Source: CAVVPY01 sp963750295 (GTDB taxonomy: Bacteria; Actinomycetota; Actinomycetes; Mycobacteriales; Jatrophihabitantaceae). Taken from it: a stretch of DNA of 64,000 nucleotides. Where the stretch lies: contig CAVVPY010000001.1 of the NCBI GenBank assembly GCA_963750295.1, forward strand, positions 2,666,001 through 2,730,000, in the 5' to 3' direction. Positions 43,685-52,667 of the stretch are shown piece after piece. The first letter of the stretch is position 1. The number at the start of each line of letters is the position of its first letter. The translations under genes were made by a program, and so were the position numbers. The notes under the pieces were generated by a model that had not been told where the DNA came from, did no database searches, and saw only the letters and a program-made list of their open reading frames with translations.

Positions 43685-44761
43685 TCAGGCCAGCAACTGC
43701 GCGTAGCCAGGTTTGATCTGCTCGTTGATGATCCTCAGCCGGTCGTCGAACGGGATGAACGCGCTCTTCATCGCGTTGATCGTGAACCACTGCAGGTCCG
43801 CCCAGCCGTACCCGAACGCCTCGACGAGCAAGGCCATCTCACGCGTCATCGACGTGGCGCTCATCAGCCGGTTGTCGGTGTTGACCGTGACCCGGAAGTG
43901 CCTGCGGCGCAGCTCGCCGATCGGGTGCTCGGCGATCGACTTGGCCGCGCCGGTCTGGACGTTGGACGACGGGCACATCTCCAACGGGATCCGCTTGTCG
44001 CGGACGTACTGGGCCAGGCGGCCGAGCGAACCGTCCGGGGCGATGTCGTCCACGATGCGGACGCCGTGCCCGAGCCGGTCGGTGCCGCACCACTGGATCG
44101 CCTCCCAGATCGAGGGCAGGCCGAAGGCCTCGCCGGCGTGGATGGTGAAGTGGAAGTTCTCGCGGCGCAGATACTCGAATGCGTCCAGGTGCCGGGTGGG
44201 GGGGAATCCCGCCTCGGCGCCGGCGATGTCGAAACCGACCACCCCGCCGTCGCGGTAGAGCACCGCGAGTTCGGCGATCTCGCGCGAGCGGGCGGCGTGG
44301 CGCATCGCGGTGACGATCGCACCGACCCGGATCCGTTTGCCGCGCTCGGCGGCCGCGGCCTCGCCCTCGCGGTAGCCGGTCAGCACCGCGTCCACGACCT
44401 GTTCGAGTGTCAGCCCGCCTTCGACGTGGAGTTCGGGCGCCCAGCGGATCTCGGCGTAGACGACGCCGTCGTCGGCGAGATCCTCGGCCGCCTCGCGCGC
44501 GATCCGGGTGAGGCCAGCGGTGGTCTGCATGACGGCGACGGTGTGTGCGAACGTCTCGAGGTAGCGCTCGAGCGACCCCGAACTGGACGCGTCGCGGAAC
44601 CACTCCGACAGCGACGCCTCGTCCGCGGCCGGCAGCGCCTGGTAGCCGATCTGTGCCGCAAGATCGACGACGGTGGCCGGGCGCACGCCCCCGTCGAGGT
44701 GGTCGTGCAGCAGGACCTTGGGCGCGGAACGGATCGTGATCTCGTCGAGAGCAGTCGGCAT
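43685..44761 (-). CDS. add: Adenosine deaminase
   Basis: A 358-residue zinc enzyme deaminating (deoxy)adenosine to (deoxy)inosine. Metal and catalytic motifs: VLLHDHLDGGVRP (HxH), FTIHAGEAFG, RLGHGVRI, and the C-terminal VNTDNRLMSATSM with the metal aspartate. SLERYLETFAHTVAVMQ is typical. The ATG at 44761 is chosen; the longer frame overlaps the divergent ABC transporter leader. The inosine made is a substrate for the purine nucleoside phosphorylase at 28145. Confidence 0.94.
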   Translation of the reverse strand: MPTALDEITIRSAPKVLLHDHLDGGVRPATVVDLAAQIGYQALPAADEASLSEWFRDASSSGSLERYLETFAHTVAVMQTTAGLTRIAREAAEDLADDGVVYAEIRWAPELHVEGGLTLEQVVDAVLTGYREGEAAAAERGKRIRVGAIVTAMRHAARSREIAELAVLYRDGGVVGFDIAGAEAGFPPTRHLDAFEYLRRENFHFTIHAGEAFGLPSIWEAIQWCGTDRLGHGVRIVDDIAPDGSLGRLAQYVRDKRIPLEMCPSSNVQTGAAKSIAEHPIGELRRRHFRVTVNTDNRLMSATSMTREMALLVEAFGYGWADLQWFTINAMKSAFIPFDDRLRIINEQIKPGYAQLLA

Positions 44762-44903
44762 GACGCCGAGGCTATCGAGGTTCCCGCGATGCCCGCGCAC
44801 GGCAGGTGCCGTGGACACGCGAGAGTGAACCGGACGTGGTATCACTGCGACCAGGTTTCCGGCGTTCCGCCCGAATCGGACGGCGGCAGGACAGGAGCGG
44901 CGC

Positions 44904-45914
44904 ATGCAGCGGACCGGTGACGCGCCGCCGCCGGCGCCCGCGGTCTCGGTTCGCGGATTGCGGCGGCGCTTCGGCGATATCGAGGCTGTTCGCGGCATCG
45001 ACCTCGACATCGCGCAGGGTGAGTTGTTCGGGCTGCTCGGACCCAACGGTGCCGGCAAGTCGTCGACGATCAGCATGCTGTGCACGCTGTTGCGGCCGAC
45101 GGCCGGCGCCGCCCAGGTGGCCGGCTACGACGTCGTCACCGATCGCACGCACGTCCGGCGCTCGATCGGCCTGGTCTTCCAGGAGCCCACGGTGGACACC
45201 TACCTCAGCGCCGAGCGCAACCTGCGACTGCACGCAGCGCTGTACGGCGTCCCGCGCGAGTCGCTCGATGACCGCATCCGTCAGGTGCTCGAGATGGTCG
45301 GGTTGTGGGAACGCCGCAGCAGCAAGGTCGGCACCTACTCCGGTGGCATGAAGCGGCGCCTCGAGATCGCGCGTGGGCTGCTGCACGCGCCACGGGTGCT
45401 GTTCCTGGACGAACCCACAGCGGGCCTCGACCCGCAGACACGCGCGTCCATCTGGGCCCACATCGGCGAACTGCGCAAGGCGGCGGCCGACAGCATCACG
45501 ATCGTGATGACCACCCACTACATGGACGAGGCCGAGTACTGCGACCGGATCGCGATCATGGACCTCGGCCGGATCATCGCGCTCGACACCCCCGAGGCGC
45601 TCAAGGCCGAGGTCGGCACCGACCGCGTCCAGATCCACACCGACGACGACCGGGCCGCGATCGTCGCGCTGCGCGATCAGTTCGACCTGATCGCGACGCT
45701 CGCCGACGGAGCGGTGACCTTCGCCGTCGCCGAGGGCGAGCACTTCGTCCCCCGCCTGTTCGCGGAGTTGCCGATCCGGATCCGCTCGGTCAGCGTCGCC
45801 CGGCCCTCGCTGGACGACGTGTTCATGTCCTACACCGGCTCGACGATCAGGGACGCCGAGAGCACCGCACTCGACCGGCTGCGTGAGCACACCACGATGT
45901 ACGGACGGGCTTGA
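44904..45914 (+). CDS. ABC exporter ATP-binding protein (DrrA type)
   Basis: A 336-residue ATPase. Walker A is LLGPNGAGKSSTISML near residue 48, the signature is TYSGGMKRRLEIARGL near 148, Walker B is VLFLDEPTAGLDPQ, and the switch histidine follows in TTHYMDEAEY. The C-terminal extension of about 100 residues is typical of DrrA-like drug or lipid exporters. AGGAG precedes the ATG. The stop overlaps the permease start (TGATG). Confidence 0.9.
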   Translation: MQRTGDAPPPAPAVSVRGLRRRFGDIEAVRGIDLDIAQGELFGLLGPNGAGKSSTISMLCTLLRPTAGAAQVAGYDVVTDRTHVRRSIGLVFQEPTVDTYLSAERNLRLHAALYGVPRESLDDRIRQVLEMVGLWERRSSKVGTYSGGMKRRLEIARGLLHAPRVLFLDEPTAGLDPQTRASIWAHIGELRKAAADSITIVMTTHYMDEAEYCDRIAIMDLGRIIALDTPEALKAEVGTDRVQIHTDDDRAAIVALRDQFDLIATLADGAVTFAVAEGEHFVPRLFAELPIRIRSVSVARPSLDDVFMSYTGSTIRDAESTALDRLREHTTMYGRA

Positions 45915-46765
45915 TGACGGCAAGCATGTCGGTGCGGGTACCGGCGGAGTCGGCAGGCGCTGAATTCCGCGCGATCGGCGTGATGTGGCAGCGCGAACTG
46001 GCCCGCTTCGCCGGCGACCGGCTGCGCATCGTCACCTCCCTAGTGCAACCGCTGCTGTTCCTGTTCGTACTGGGCACCGGCCTGTCCTCGATCTCGACGT
46101 TGCCGAGCAGCAGCGTCAGCCTGCGCACGTTCCTGTACCCGGGCATCCTGGCCATGGCCGTGTTGCTGACCGCGATGTTCTCGGCGGCATCGATCGTCTG
46201 GGACCGCGAGTTCGGCTTCCTTCGCGAGATGCTCGTGGCCCCGGTCCGGCGCAGCTCGCTCGTCATCGGCAAGTGCCTGGGTGGCGCCACGGTGGCCAGC
46301 TTCCAGGGCGTGCTCGTGATCGCACTGGCCGGCCTGGTCGATGTCCCCTACGCACCCGGCCTGATCGTCGAGGTCTTCGCGCTGCAGGTGCTGCTCGCCT
46401 TCATGCTGACCGCGTTCGGCGTGATGCTCGCGGCGCGGATCACGCAGGTGCAGTCGTACATGGCGCTGACCCAGATGCTCGTCATCCCGCTGTTCTTCGT
46501 CTCCGGCGCGCTGTTCCCGCTGCGTGATTTGCCGGGCTGGCTGAGCGTGCTGAACCGGCTCGACCCGCTCACCTATGCCGTCGAGCCGATCCGGCAGGCG
46601 GTGTTCTCGCACCTGGACCTGTCGGCGGCCGACCGCGCGCTGCTCGACCCCGGGATCACCTGGTTCGGCTGGCCGGTGCCGGGCCTGCTCTGCGTGGCCG
46701 TCATCGCCGCGTTGGGTGTGCTGATGGCCGGGCTGGCGATCATCGAGTTCAACCGCGAGGCCTGA
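45914..46765 (+). CDS. ABC-2 type exporter permease (DrrB type)
   Basis: A 283-residue inner-membrane protein with about six hydrophobic segments (near 45-65, 80-105, 125-150, 155-180, 190-210 and 250-275). The ABC-2 signature region FVSGALFPLRDLPGWLSVLNRLDPLTY is present in shortened form here as FVSGALFPLRDLP. With the coupled ATPase it should form an exporter; the substrate is unknown. The ATG at 45914 is preferred over the TTG three bases earlier. Confidence 0.88.
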   Translation: MTASMSVRVPAESAGAEFRAIGVMWQRELARFAGDRLRIVTSLVQPLLFLFVLGTGLSSISTLPSSSVSLRTFLYPGILAMAVLLTAMFSAASIVWDREFGFLREMLVAPVRRSSLVIGKCLGGATVASFQGVLVIALAGLVDVPYAPGLIVEVFALQVLLAFMLTAFGVMLAARITQVQSYMALTQMLVIPLFFVSGALFPLRDLPGWLSVLNRLDPLTYAVEPIRQAVFSHLDLSAADRALLDPGITWFGWPVPGLLCVAVIAALGVLMAGLAIIEFNREA

Positions 46766-46784
46766 GCCGGGTCGGCCGGGCAGG

Positions 46785-48068
46785 TCAGTCGATGCGGCCC
46801 AGGACGAGGGGCGGCCGCTGGTAGGACGCACCGACCGCGACAGCCCCGTCGAGCGCCGCCAGCGCGCCGGCGATGCGGTCCGCGTCGTCGGTGTGCAGCT
46901 CGAGCAGCGGCTCGCCGGCACGGACGTCGTCGCCGGGTTTGGCCAGCATGACCACGCCGGCCGCGGCCGAGACCGGGTCCTCCTTGCGCGCGCGGCCGGC
47001 GCCGAGGCGCCAGGCAGCCACGCCGACGGCCAGCGCGTCCAGCCGGGTCAGCACCCCGCTCGCCGGCGCCGGGACCACCTCGCGCTCGCGCGCCACCGGC
47101 AACGCGGCGGACGGATCCCCGCCCTGTGCCGCGATCATCCGCCGCCACACGTCCATCGCCCGTCCGTCGCGCAACGCGTCGGCGGGGTCGGGGTCGGCCG
47201 TCAACCCGGCGCCGACGAGCATCTCGCGCGCCAGCGCCAGGGTCAGCTCGACCACGTCGGCCGGCCCGCCACCGCCGAGCACCTCGATCGACTCGGCCAC
47301 CTCGAGCGCGTTCCCCGCGGTCCGCCCGAGTGGGGTCGACATGTCGGTGAGCAGGGCCACCGTCCGCACACCGTGATCGGTGCCGAGGCGGACCATCGTC
47401 GAGGCGAGTTCACGCGCTGACGCCTCGTCCTTCATGAACGCACCGGTCCCGACCTTCACGTCGAGCACGAGCGCAGCCGAACCCTCGGCGATCTTCTTGC
47501 TCATGATCGACGATGCGATGAGCGGGATCGACTCGACGGTGGCGGTGACGTCGCGCAGCGCATAGAGCTTGCGGTCGGCCGGTGCCAGCTCCTCGCCCGC
47601 GGCGCAGACCACGGCGCCGACGGAATCGAGTTGGGCCAGGAACTCGGCGTTGGACACCGACGCGCGCCAGCCGGGGATCGACTCGAGCTTGTCCAGCGTG
47701 CCACCCGTGTGCCCGAGCCCGCGTCCGGACAGCTGCGGGACGGCAGCGCCGCAGGCGGCGACCAGCGGCGCGAGCGGCAGCGTGATCTTGTCACCGACCC
47801 CGCCGGTCGAGTGCTTGTCGGTCGTGGGCCGGGCGACGCCCGACAGGTCCAGCCGGACGCCCGACGCGATCATCGCCGCTGTCCAGCGCGACAGCTCGGC
47901 CGGCGACAGGCCCCTGATCAGCACGGCCATGGCCAGTGCCGCCATCTGTTCCTCGGCCACGACACCGCGCGTGTACGCGTCGATGACCCAGTCGATCTGC
48001 GCATCGCTCAGCGCGCCGCCGTCACGCTTTCGCGCGATGACGTCGACGGCGGAGAAACCCTCAGCCAA
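46785..48068 (-). CDS. deoA: Thymidine (pyrimidine-nucleoside) phosphorylase
   Basis: A 427-residue phosphorylase cleaving thymidine or uridine to base and sugar-1-phosphate. The phosphate-binding motif is DKHSTGGVGDKITLPLAP near residue 82, with SGRGLGHTGGTLDKLESIPG as the family signature near 115, and SSIMSKKIAEGSAALVLDVK near 180. The TTG start at 48068 overlaps the cdd stop by eight bases. It is the last gene of the nucleoside import operon. Confidence 0.95.
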   Translation of the reverse strand: MAEGFSAVDVIARKRDGGALSDAQIDWVIDAYTRGVVAEEQMAALAMAVLIRGLSPAELSRWTAAMIASGVRLDLSGVARPTTDKHSTGGVGDKITLPLAPLVAACGAAVPQLSGRGLGHTGGTLDKLESIPGWRASVSNAEFLAQLDSVGAVVCAAGEELAPADRKLYALRDVTATVESIPLIASSIMSKKIAEGSAALVLDVKVGTGAFMKDEASARELASTMVRLGTDHGVRTVALLTDMSTPLGRTAGNALEVAESIEVLGGGGPADVVELTLALAREMLVGAGLTADPDPADALRDGRAMDVWRRMIAAQGGDPSAALPVAREREVVPAPASGVLTRLDALAVGVAAWRLGAGRARKEDPVSAAAGVVMLAKPGDDVRAGEPLLELHTDDADRIAGALAALDGAVAVGASYQRPPLVLGRID

Positions 48069-48453
48069 GAGCTTCGCGCCCGAAAGCGAGGGGCAGCACC
48101 TCGGTCATCGGTCGCGGACCCTCGACGGTGTCGACAAGCAGGTCCGGCCCGCCGTGCTCCCACAGCAGTTGCCTGCATCGCCCGCACGGCATCAGCACCG
48201 AGCCCTGGAAGTCGACGCACGCGAACGCGACCAGCGACCCGCCGCCCCCGGCGTGCAGGGCAGACACCAGGCCGCACTCGGCGCACAGGCCCAACCCGTA
48301 GGACGCGTTCTCGACGTTGCACCCGACGACGACGCGGCCGTCGTCGACGAGCGCGGCGGCGCCGACGGGGAACTGGGAGTACGGGGCGTAGGCGTTACCC
48401 ATCGCCTCGAGCGCCGCGCGGCGCAACCCCGGCCAGTCGATGTCGCGGCTCAT
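48061..48453 (-). CDS. cdd: Cytidine deaminase
   Basis: A 130-residue zinc enzyme converting (deoxy)cytidine to (deoxy)uridine. Zinc ligands are in GLCAECGLVSAL (C-A-E, the E being catalytic) and LMPCGRCRQLLWE (PCxxC), with substrate contacts in VGCNVENASYG. Length is that of the homotetrameric form. It lies four bases after the permease stop and overlaps deoA, so its product uridine can be cleaved by DeoA. Confidence 0.95.
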   Translation of the reverse strand: MSRDIDWPGLRRAALEAMGNAYAPYSQFPVGAAALVDDGRVVVGCNVENASYGLGLCAECGLVSALHAGGGGSLVAFACVDFQGSVLMPCGRCRQLLWEHGGPDLLVDTVEGPRPMTEVLPLAFGREALG

Positions 48454-48457
48454 GGCC

Positions 48458-49768
48458 TCATCCGCCCTTCGTGTACGGCTCGCCGTCGGCGGCCGGCGCC
48501 TGCACCCGGCCGACGAACCCGGCGACGGCGATGACGGTGACCAGGTAGGGCGCCATCGCCAGGAACGCGGACGGTATCTCCACCGGCGTCCCCACGATCG
48601 TCAGCGTGGTCTGCAACTGGTCGGTGAACCCGAACAGCAATGCCGCGGCAATGGCACCGCGTGGACTCCACCGGCCGAAGATCACCGCGGCCAGCGCGAT
48701 GAAGCCCTTGCCCGAGGAGATGTTGCCGTTGAACTGGCCCGATCCGCCGATGGTCAGCAGCGCGCCGCCGAGCCCGGCGATCAGCCCGCCGATGATCACG
48801 TTGCGGTAGCGGGTGAGCCCCACCTTGATGCCGACCGTGTCGGCGGCCTTCGGATGCTCGCCCACCGCGCGGGTCCGCAGCCCCCAGCGGGTGCGGAACA
48901 GCGCGACGTCCACGACAACGATCAAGCCGTAGGTGAGGTAGACGATGACGTTCACGTCGAACAGTGCCTTGCCCAGCACCGGAATGTCGCCGAGCACCGG
49001 GATCTTGATCGGGTCGAGCGTGATGCCGGCATTGAAGCTGCTCGGATCGCTCTGCATGATCGAGTGGTAGCCCAGGTTGGTCAGGCCGAGAGCGAACAGG
49101 TTGAGGACGACGCCGAGCACGACCTGATTGACCAGGTACCGGATCGCGAAGACCGCGAGCAGCACTCCGATCACCGCGCCGGCGAGCATGGCCGCCACCA
49201 GCCCGATGCCGAGGCTCTTCGACGACGAGGCCACCAGCGCCCCGGCGAAAGCCCCGACGAGAAGCTGACCCTCGATGGCCACGTTGATGACGCCCGAGCG
49301 CTCGCACACGATGCCCGCGAGCGCGCCGAGGATGAGCGGAATCGCCGCGACCACCGACTGCCCCACCAGCCCGGGCAGGCTGATCGGCACGTCCGGGTTA
49401 CCGGTCGCCGCCCAGCACAGGAAGCTGAGCACGAACAACAAGGCGGTGACGATGAGCGCCGTGCGCATCTGCCGGCGGTTGAACGGACGCGTGAACAGCC
49501 CGACACCGATCAGCACCACGATCGCGCCCATCGCCATGGCGACGGCGCCACCGGGGAAGCGCAGGTCGGGCACGTGGTACCTGTCCGAGACGAGCGAGAG
49601 ATGGAACGCGGCGTCGCCGTTGCGCGCCCCCACTCCCCACGCGAAGAACGTGATCAGGCCGGCGACGATGAACCCGCCCGCGATCGCGATCCGCCGTCGC
49701 GACGACATCGGCCGCTCGACGACGTCGTGCCGGACCACCAGCTCGTCCTCGGCAGTCGGGGTGCTCAT
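48458..49768 (-). CDS. Nucleoside ABC transporter permease (NupQ-like)
   Basis: A 436-residue membrane protein of the branched-chain-amino-acid/ribose permease group. About ten hydrophobic segments follow a hydrophilic N-terminus of some 35 residues. INVAIEGQLLVGAFAGA, FALGLTNLGYHS, RAVGEHPKAADTVGI and the region SSGKGFIALAAVIFGRWSP are typical of the nucleoside (BmpA-type) importers. The ATG overlaps the stop of the other permease (ATGA). Confidence 0.9.
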   Translation of the reverse strand: MSTPTAEDELVVRHDVVERPMSSRRRIAIAGGFIVAGLITFFAWGVGARNGDAAFHLSLVSDRYHVPDLRFPGGAVAMAMGAIVVLIGVGLFTRPFNRRQMRTALIVTALLFVLSFLCWAATGNPDVPISLPGLVGQSVVAAIPLILGALAGIVCERSGVINVAIEGQLLVGAFAGALVASSSKSLGIGLVAAMLAGAVIGVLLAVFAIRYLVNQVVLGVVLNLFALGLTNLGYHSIMQSDPSSFNAGITLDPIKIPVLGDIPVLGKALFDVNVIVYLTYGLIVVVDVALFRTRWGLRTRAVGEHPKAADTVGIKVGLTRYRNVIIGGLIAGLGGALLTIGGSGQFNGNISSGKGFIALAAVIFGRWSPRGAIAAALLFGFTDQLQTTLTIVGTPVEIPSAFLAMAPYLVTVIAVAGFVGRVQAPAADGEPYTKGG

Positions 49769-51021
49769 CCGTTCCACCCCTTCGCGAGTTGACCGATACC
49801 GCCGGTCCGCGATGCCCGCAGCCGGAACAGGCCCCGGATCAACGCCGGCGCTGCGATGAACAGCACCATCACCGGCTCCATCACCGAGACCACGTCGGAC
49901 GGGGTGGTGGTGTCCGTCGCCATCACCACGCCGCCGCTTCGAAACGCCCCGAACAGCAGGCCGGCCAGCACCGTGCCGAACGGCGACCCGCGACCGAGCA
50001 GCGCCACGGTGATCGCGTCGAACCCGAAGCCGGCGTCCACGTCCTGCGTCAGCGAGGTGCGGGTGCCGAGGATCTGCGAGCACCCCACCAGCCCGGCGAG
50101 CGCCCCGGAGATGACCATCACGGTGATGTAGCTGCGGCCGATCTTCATGCCTGCGGTCCGCGCTGCGAACGGGTTGGCGCCGACGGCACGCAGCGCGAAG
50201 CCGATCGTCGAACGCGACAGCAGCCACCAAGTTCCGAACGCGGCGAGGATGGCGAGAATGAGCCCGGCGTGCAGGCTCAGGTTCGAGCCGAGCAGGTGCG
50301 GCAACCGGGCGGAGCTGAGGACGGGGCGCGAGATCGCCTCGGCCGAGTTCTCCTTCTGGAAACCGTTGACGCCGAGCAGGTACCCGAGCAGGTAGACGGC
50401 GACGTAGTTGAGCATGATCGTCGAGATCACCTCGTGCGCACCGGTGCGCGCCTTGAGCCAGCCGACCAGGCCGCCCCAGAGCGCGCCACCAGCCACGCCG
50501 GCCATCAGCGCCAGCACCAGGTGGATCCCGCTCGGCAGGTTCCAGGCGAAGCCCACGTAGCCGGCGCAGATCGCACCCATGACCAGCTGTCCCTGGACGC
50601 CGATGTTGAACAGCCCCGCCCGGAAGGCCACCGCGACCGCCAGGCCACCGAGGATCAGCGGAGCAGCGTTGACGAGGGTGTTCGAGATCGGTTCGAGGAT
50701 CGGGACGCCGCCGTTGGAGTACAGCGAGTTGGTGTTGAGGACCGCGCCGCGGAACAGCGCGGAGTAACCGGCAGAGATCGCGTCCCAGGCATTGCGGAAC
50801 GTGTCACCCGGCGCATCGGTGAAATAGCCGAGGGACTTGCGCGTCGGTTCGTCGGCGGCAGCGATCAGGAACGCGCCGAACACGAGCGCGCAGAGGAAGG
50901 CCAGCATCGTGACGACGAACTGGTTGCCGTAGAGGTAGCCGTCGAGCATCCGACGTCCCAGCGACCGGTGCTCGCCCGACGGCGGCTGGGGCAGGTCCTC
51001 GGTGACTGCGGTGTCGCTCAT
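49765..51021 (-). CDS. Nucleoside ABC transporter permease (NupP-like)
   Basis: A 418-residue partner permease. A hydrophilic first 30 residues are followed by about nine hydrophobic segments. FNIGVQGQLVMGAICAG, LKARTGAHEVISTIMLNYVA and ALRAVGANPFAARTAGMKIG are the conserved loops of this family, and DAGFGFDAITVALLGRGSP is the loop contacting the ATPase side. Both its start and stop overlap neighbours as ATGA, showing strict coupling in the operon. Confidence 0.9.
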   Translation of the reverse strand: MSDTAVTEDLPQPPSGEHRSLGRRMLDGYLYGNQFVVTMLAFLCALVFGAFLIAAADEPTRKSLGYFTDAPGDTFRNAWDAISAGYSALFRGAVLNTNSLYSNGGVPILEPISNTLVNAAPLILGGLAVAVAFRAGLFNIGVQGQLVMGAICAGYVGFAWNLPSGIHLVLALMAGVAGGALWGGLVGWLKARTGAHEVISTIMLNYVAVYLLGYLLGVNGFQKENSAEAISRPVLSSARLPHLLGSNLSLHAGLILAILAAFGTWWLLSRSTIGFALRAVGANPFAARTAGMKIGRSYITVMVISGALAGLVGCSQILGTRTSLTQDVDAGFGFDAITVALLGRGSPFGTVLAGLLFGAFRSGGVVMATDTTTPSDVVSVMEPVMVLFIAAPALIRGLFRLRASRTGGIGQLAKGWNG

Positions 51022-52592
51022 GCGCGACCGCCCGCACTGCCGGCGCCCGTCACGTCGGTGCCGCGGTCGGGCATCGGCGCCCCACCCATCAGCAGGCCGA
51101 TCTCGCCGGCCGGTGTGCCGGCCGGCACCTCGCCGGTGATCCGGCCGCGGCACATCACCGCGATGCGGTCGGCGAGACCGAGCACCTCGTCCAGCTCGGT
51201 CGACACGAGCACCACCGCGGTGCCCGCATCGCGCTCCTGCACGATGCGGCGGTGCACGAACTCCATCGAGCCGACGTCGAGCCCGCGGGTCGGCTGCGCC
51301 ACGATCAGCAGTTTCAGCGGCCGCGACAGTTCGCGGGCCAGGACGACCTTCTGCTGGTTGCCGCCCGACAGCGTGCTGGCTGCGACCGCGGCACCCTGCG
51401 TGCGCACGTCGAATTCCTCGACCCGCTTGTCGGCGTTGCGCGCGATCACGCCGAGATTGAGACTCCCCCGCGAGGCGAACGGTGCCTTGTCGAACGTGTC
51501 GAGGACCAGGTTCTCGGCGACCGAGAACGACCCGATCAGCCCGTCGTGCAGACGATCCTCGGGGACGTAACCGACGCCGAGTTCGAGTACCTCATCGGTG
51601 TCGAGCGTGGTGACCTGCTGCCCGTCGATCGCGATCGACCCGCCACTGGGGATCGTCAACCCGACAAGCGCCTGGGTCAGCTCGGTCTGCCCGTTGCCCT
51701 GGACCCCGGCGATCGCGTAGATCTCGCCGCCACGGACCGAGAACGAGACGTCGTCGACCTGGACCACCCCGGCCTCGTCCACCACCCGCAGGTTCCGCAC
51801 CTCGAGCACCACGTCCTTCGGCTCGGCCGGTTCCTTGTCCACGACGAGCTGGACGGGTCGGCCGACCATGAGCTCTGCCAGCTCGGCGGCGGACGCGGTC
51901 GGCTCGGCCACCCCGACGACCTTGCCGCGGCGGATCACCGTGATCTTGTCCGCGATCTCGCGAACCTCGTGCAGCTTGTGACTGATGAACACGATCGACG
52001 TCCCCCCGTCCCGCAGCGCCCGCATGACCGTGATCAACTCGTCGGTCTCTTGCGGGGTGAGGACGGCGGTCGGTTCGTCGAGGACGAGCAGGTGCGCGTC
52101 GCGGCTGAGTGCCTTGAGGATCTCAACCCGTTGCTGCACGCCGACCGGAAGATCGGCGACCAGCGCGTCCGGGGGGACCTCGAGGTTGTAGCGGCGCGAG
52201 ATCTCGGCGACCTCACGCCGGGCGCGGCGCTTGCTGAGCAGCCCCAGCATGCCGGTCTGCTCGTGCCCGAGCATCACGTTCTCGGTGACGGTGAAGACCG
52301 GGATCAGCATGAAGTGCTGATGCACCATGCCGATGCCCGCAGCCATCGCATCGCCCGGTCCCTTGAACGAGACCGGGACGTCGTCGACGAGGATCTCGCC
52401 CTCGTCGGGGTGGTACAGGCCGTAGAGGACGTTCATCAACGTGGACTTGCCCGCGCCGTTCTCGCCGAGCAGTGCGTGGATCTCACCCGGCTCGACGACC
52501 AGATCGACGCTGTCGTTCGCGACGAGCGAGCCGAATCTCTTGGTGATCGACCGCAGTTCGAGCTTCATCGAGAACCCATGCTGCTTCGCCAT
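51018..52592 (-). CDS. Nucleoside ABC transporter ATPase, two NBDs on one chain (NupO-like)
   Basis: A 524-residue ATPase with two nucleotide-binding domains, as in RbsA/MglA-like importers. The first has LLGENGAGKSTLMNVLYG, a degenerate signature DLPVGVQQRVEILKAL and LLVLDEPTAVLTPQ. The second has the variant Walker A GVQGNGQTELTQAL, signature TLSGGNQQKVVLAREL and IVAQPTRGLDVGS. An asymmetric pair of sites is normal in this family. The ATG at 52592 is used; 52568 is a possible start. Confidence 0.91.
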   Translation of the reverse strand: MAKQHGFSMKLELRSITKRFGSLVANDSVDLVVEPGEIHALLGENGAGKSTLMNVLYGLYHPDEGEILVDDVPVSFKGPGDAMAAGIGMVHQHFMLIPVFTVTENVMLGHEQTGMLGLLSKRRARREVAEISRRYNLEVPPDALVADLPVGVQQRVEILKALSRDAHLLVLDEPTAVLTPQETDELITVMRALRDGGTSIVFISHKLHEVREIADKITVIRRGKVVGVAEPTASAAELAELMVGRPVQLVVDKEPAEPKDVVLEVRNLRVVDEAGVVQVDDVSFSVRGGEIYAIAGVQGNGQTELTQALVGLTIPSGGSIAIDGQQVTTLDTDEVLELGVGYVPEDRLHDGLIGSFSVAENLVLDTFDKAPFASRGSLNLGVIARNADKRVEEFDVRTQGAAVAASTLSGGNQQKVVLARELSRPLKLLIVAQPTRGLDVGSMEFVHRRIVQERDAGTAVVLVSTELDEVLGLADRIAVMCRGRITGEVPAGTPAGEIGLLMGGAPMPDRGTDVTGAGSAGGRA

Positions 52593-52667
52593 CCCCCTCT
52601 CACGCGGCGGCGAGTGGAGCCGACTGTGCCGGCCCCACTCGCCCTGCGTGCACCGCGCGCGTAGGCG

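Noticed and set aside
48440..52664. Long plus-strand frames opposite the nucleoside transporter operon
   Set aside because: Shadows of the permease and ATPase genes; highly charged, repetitive translations without domains.
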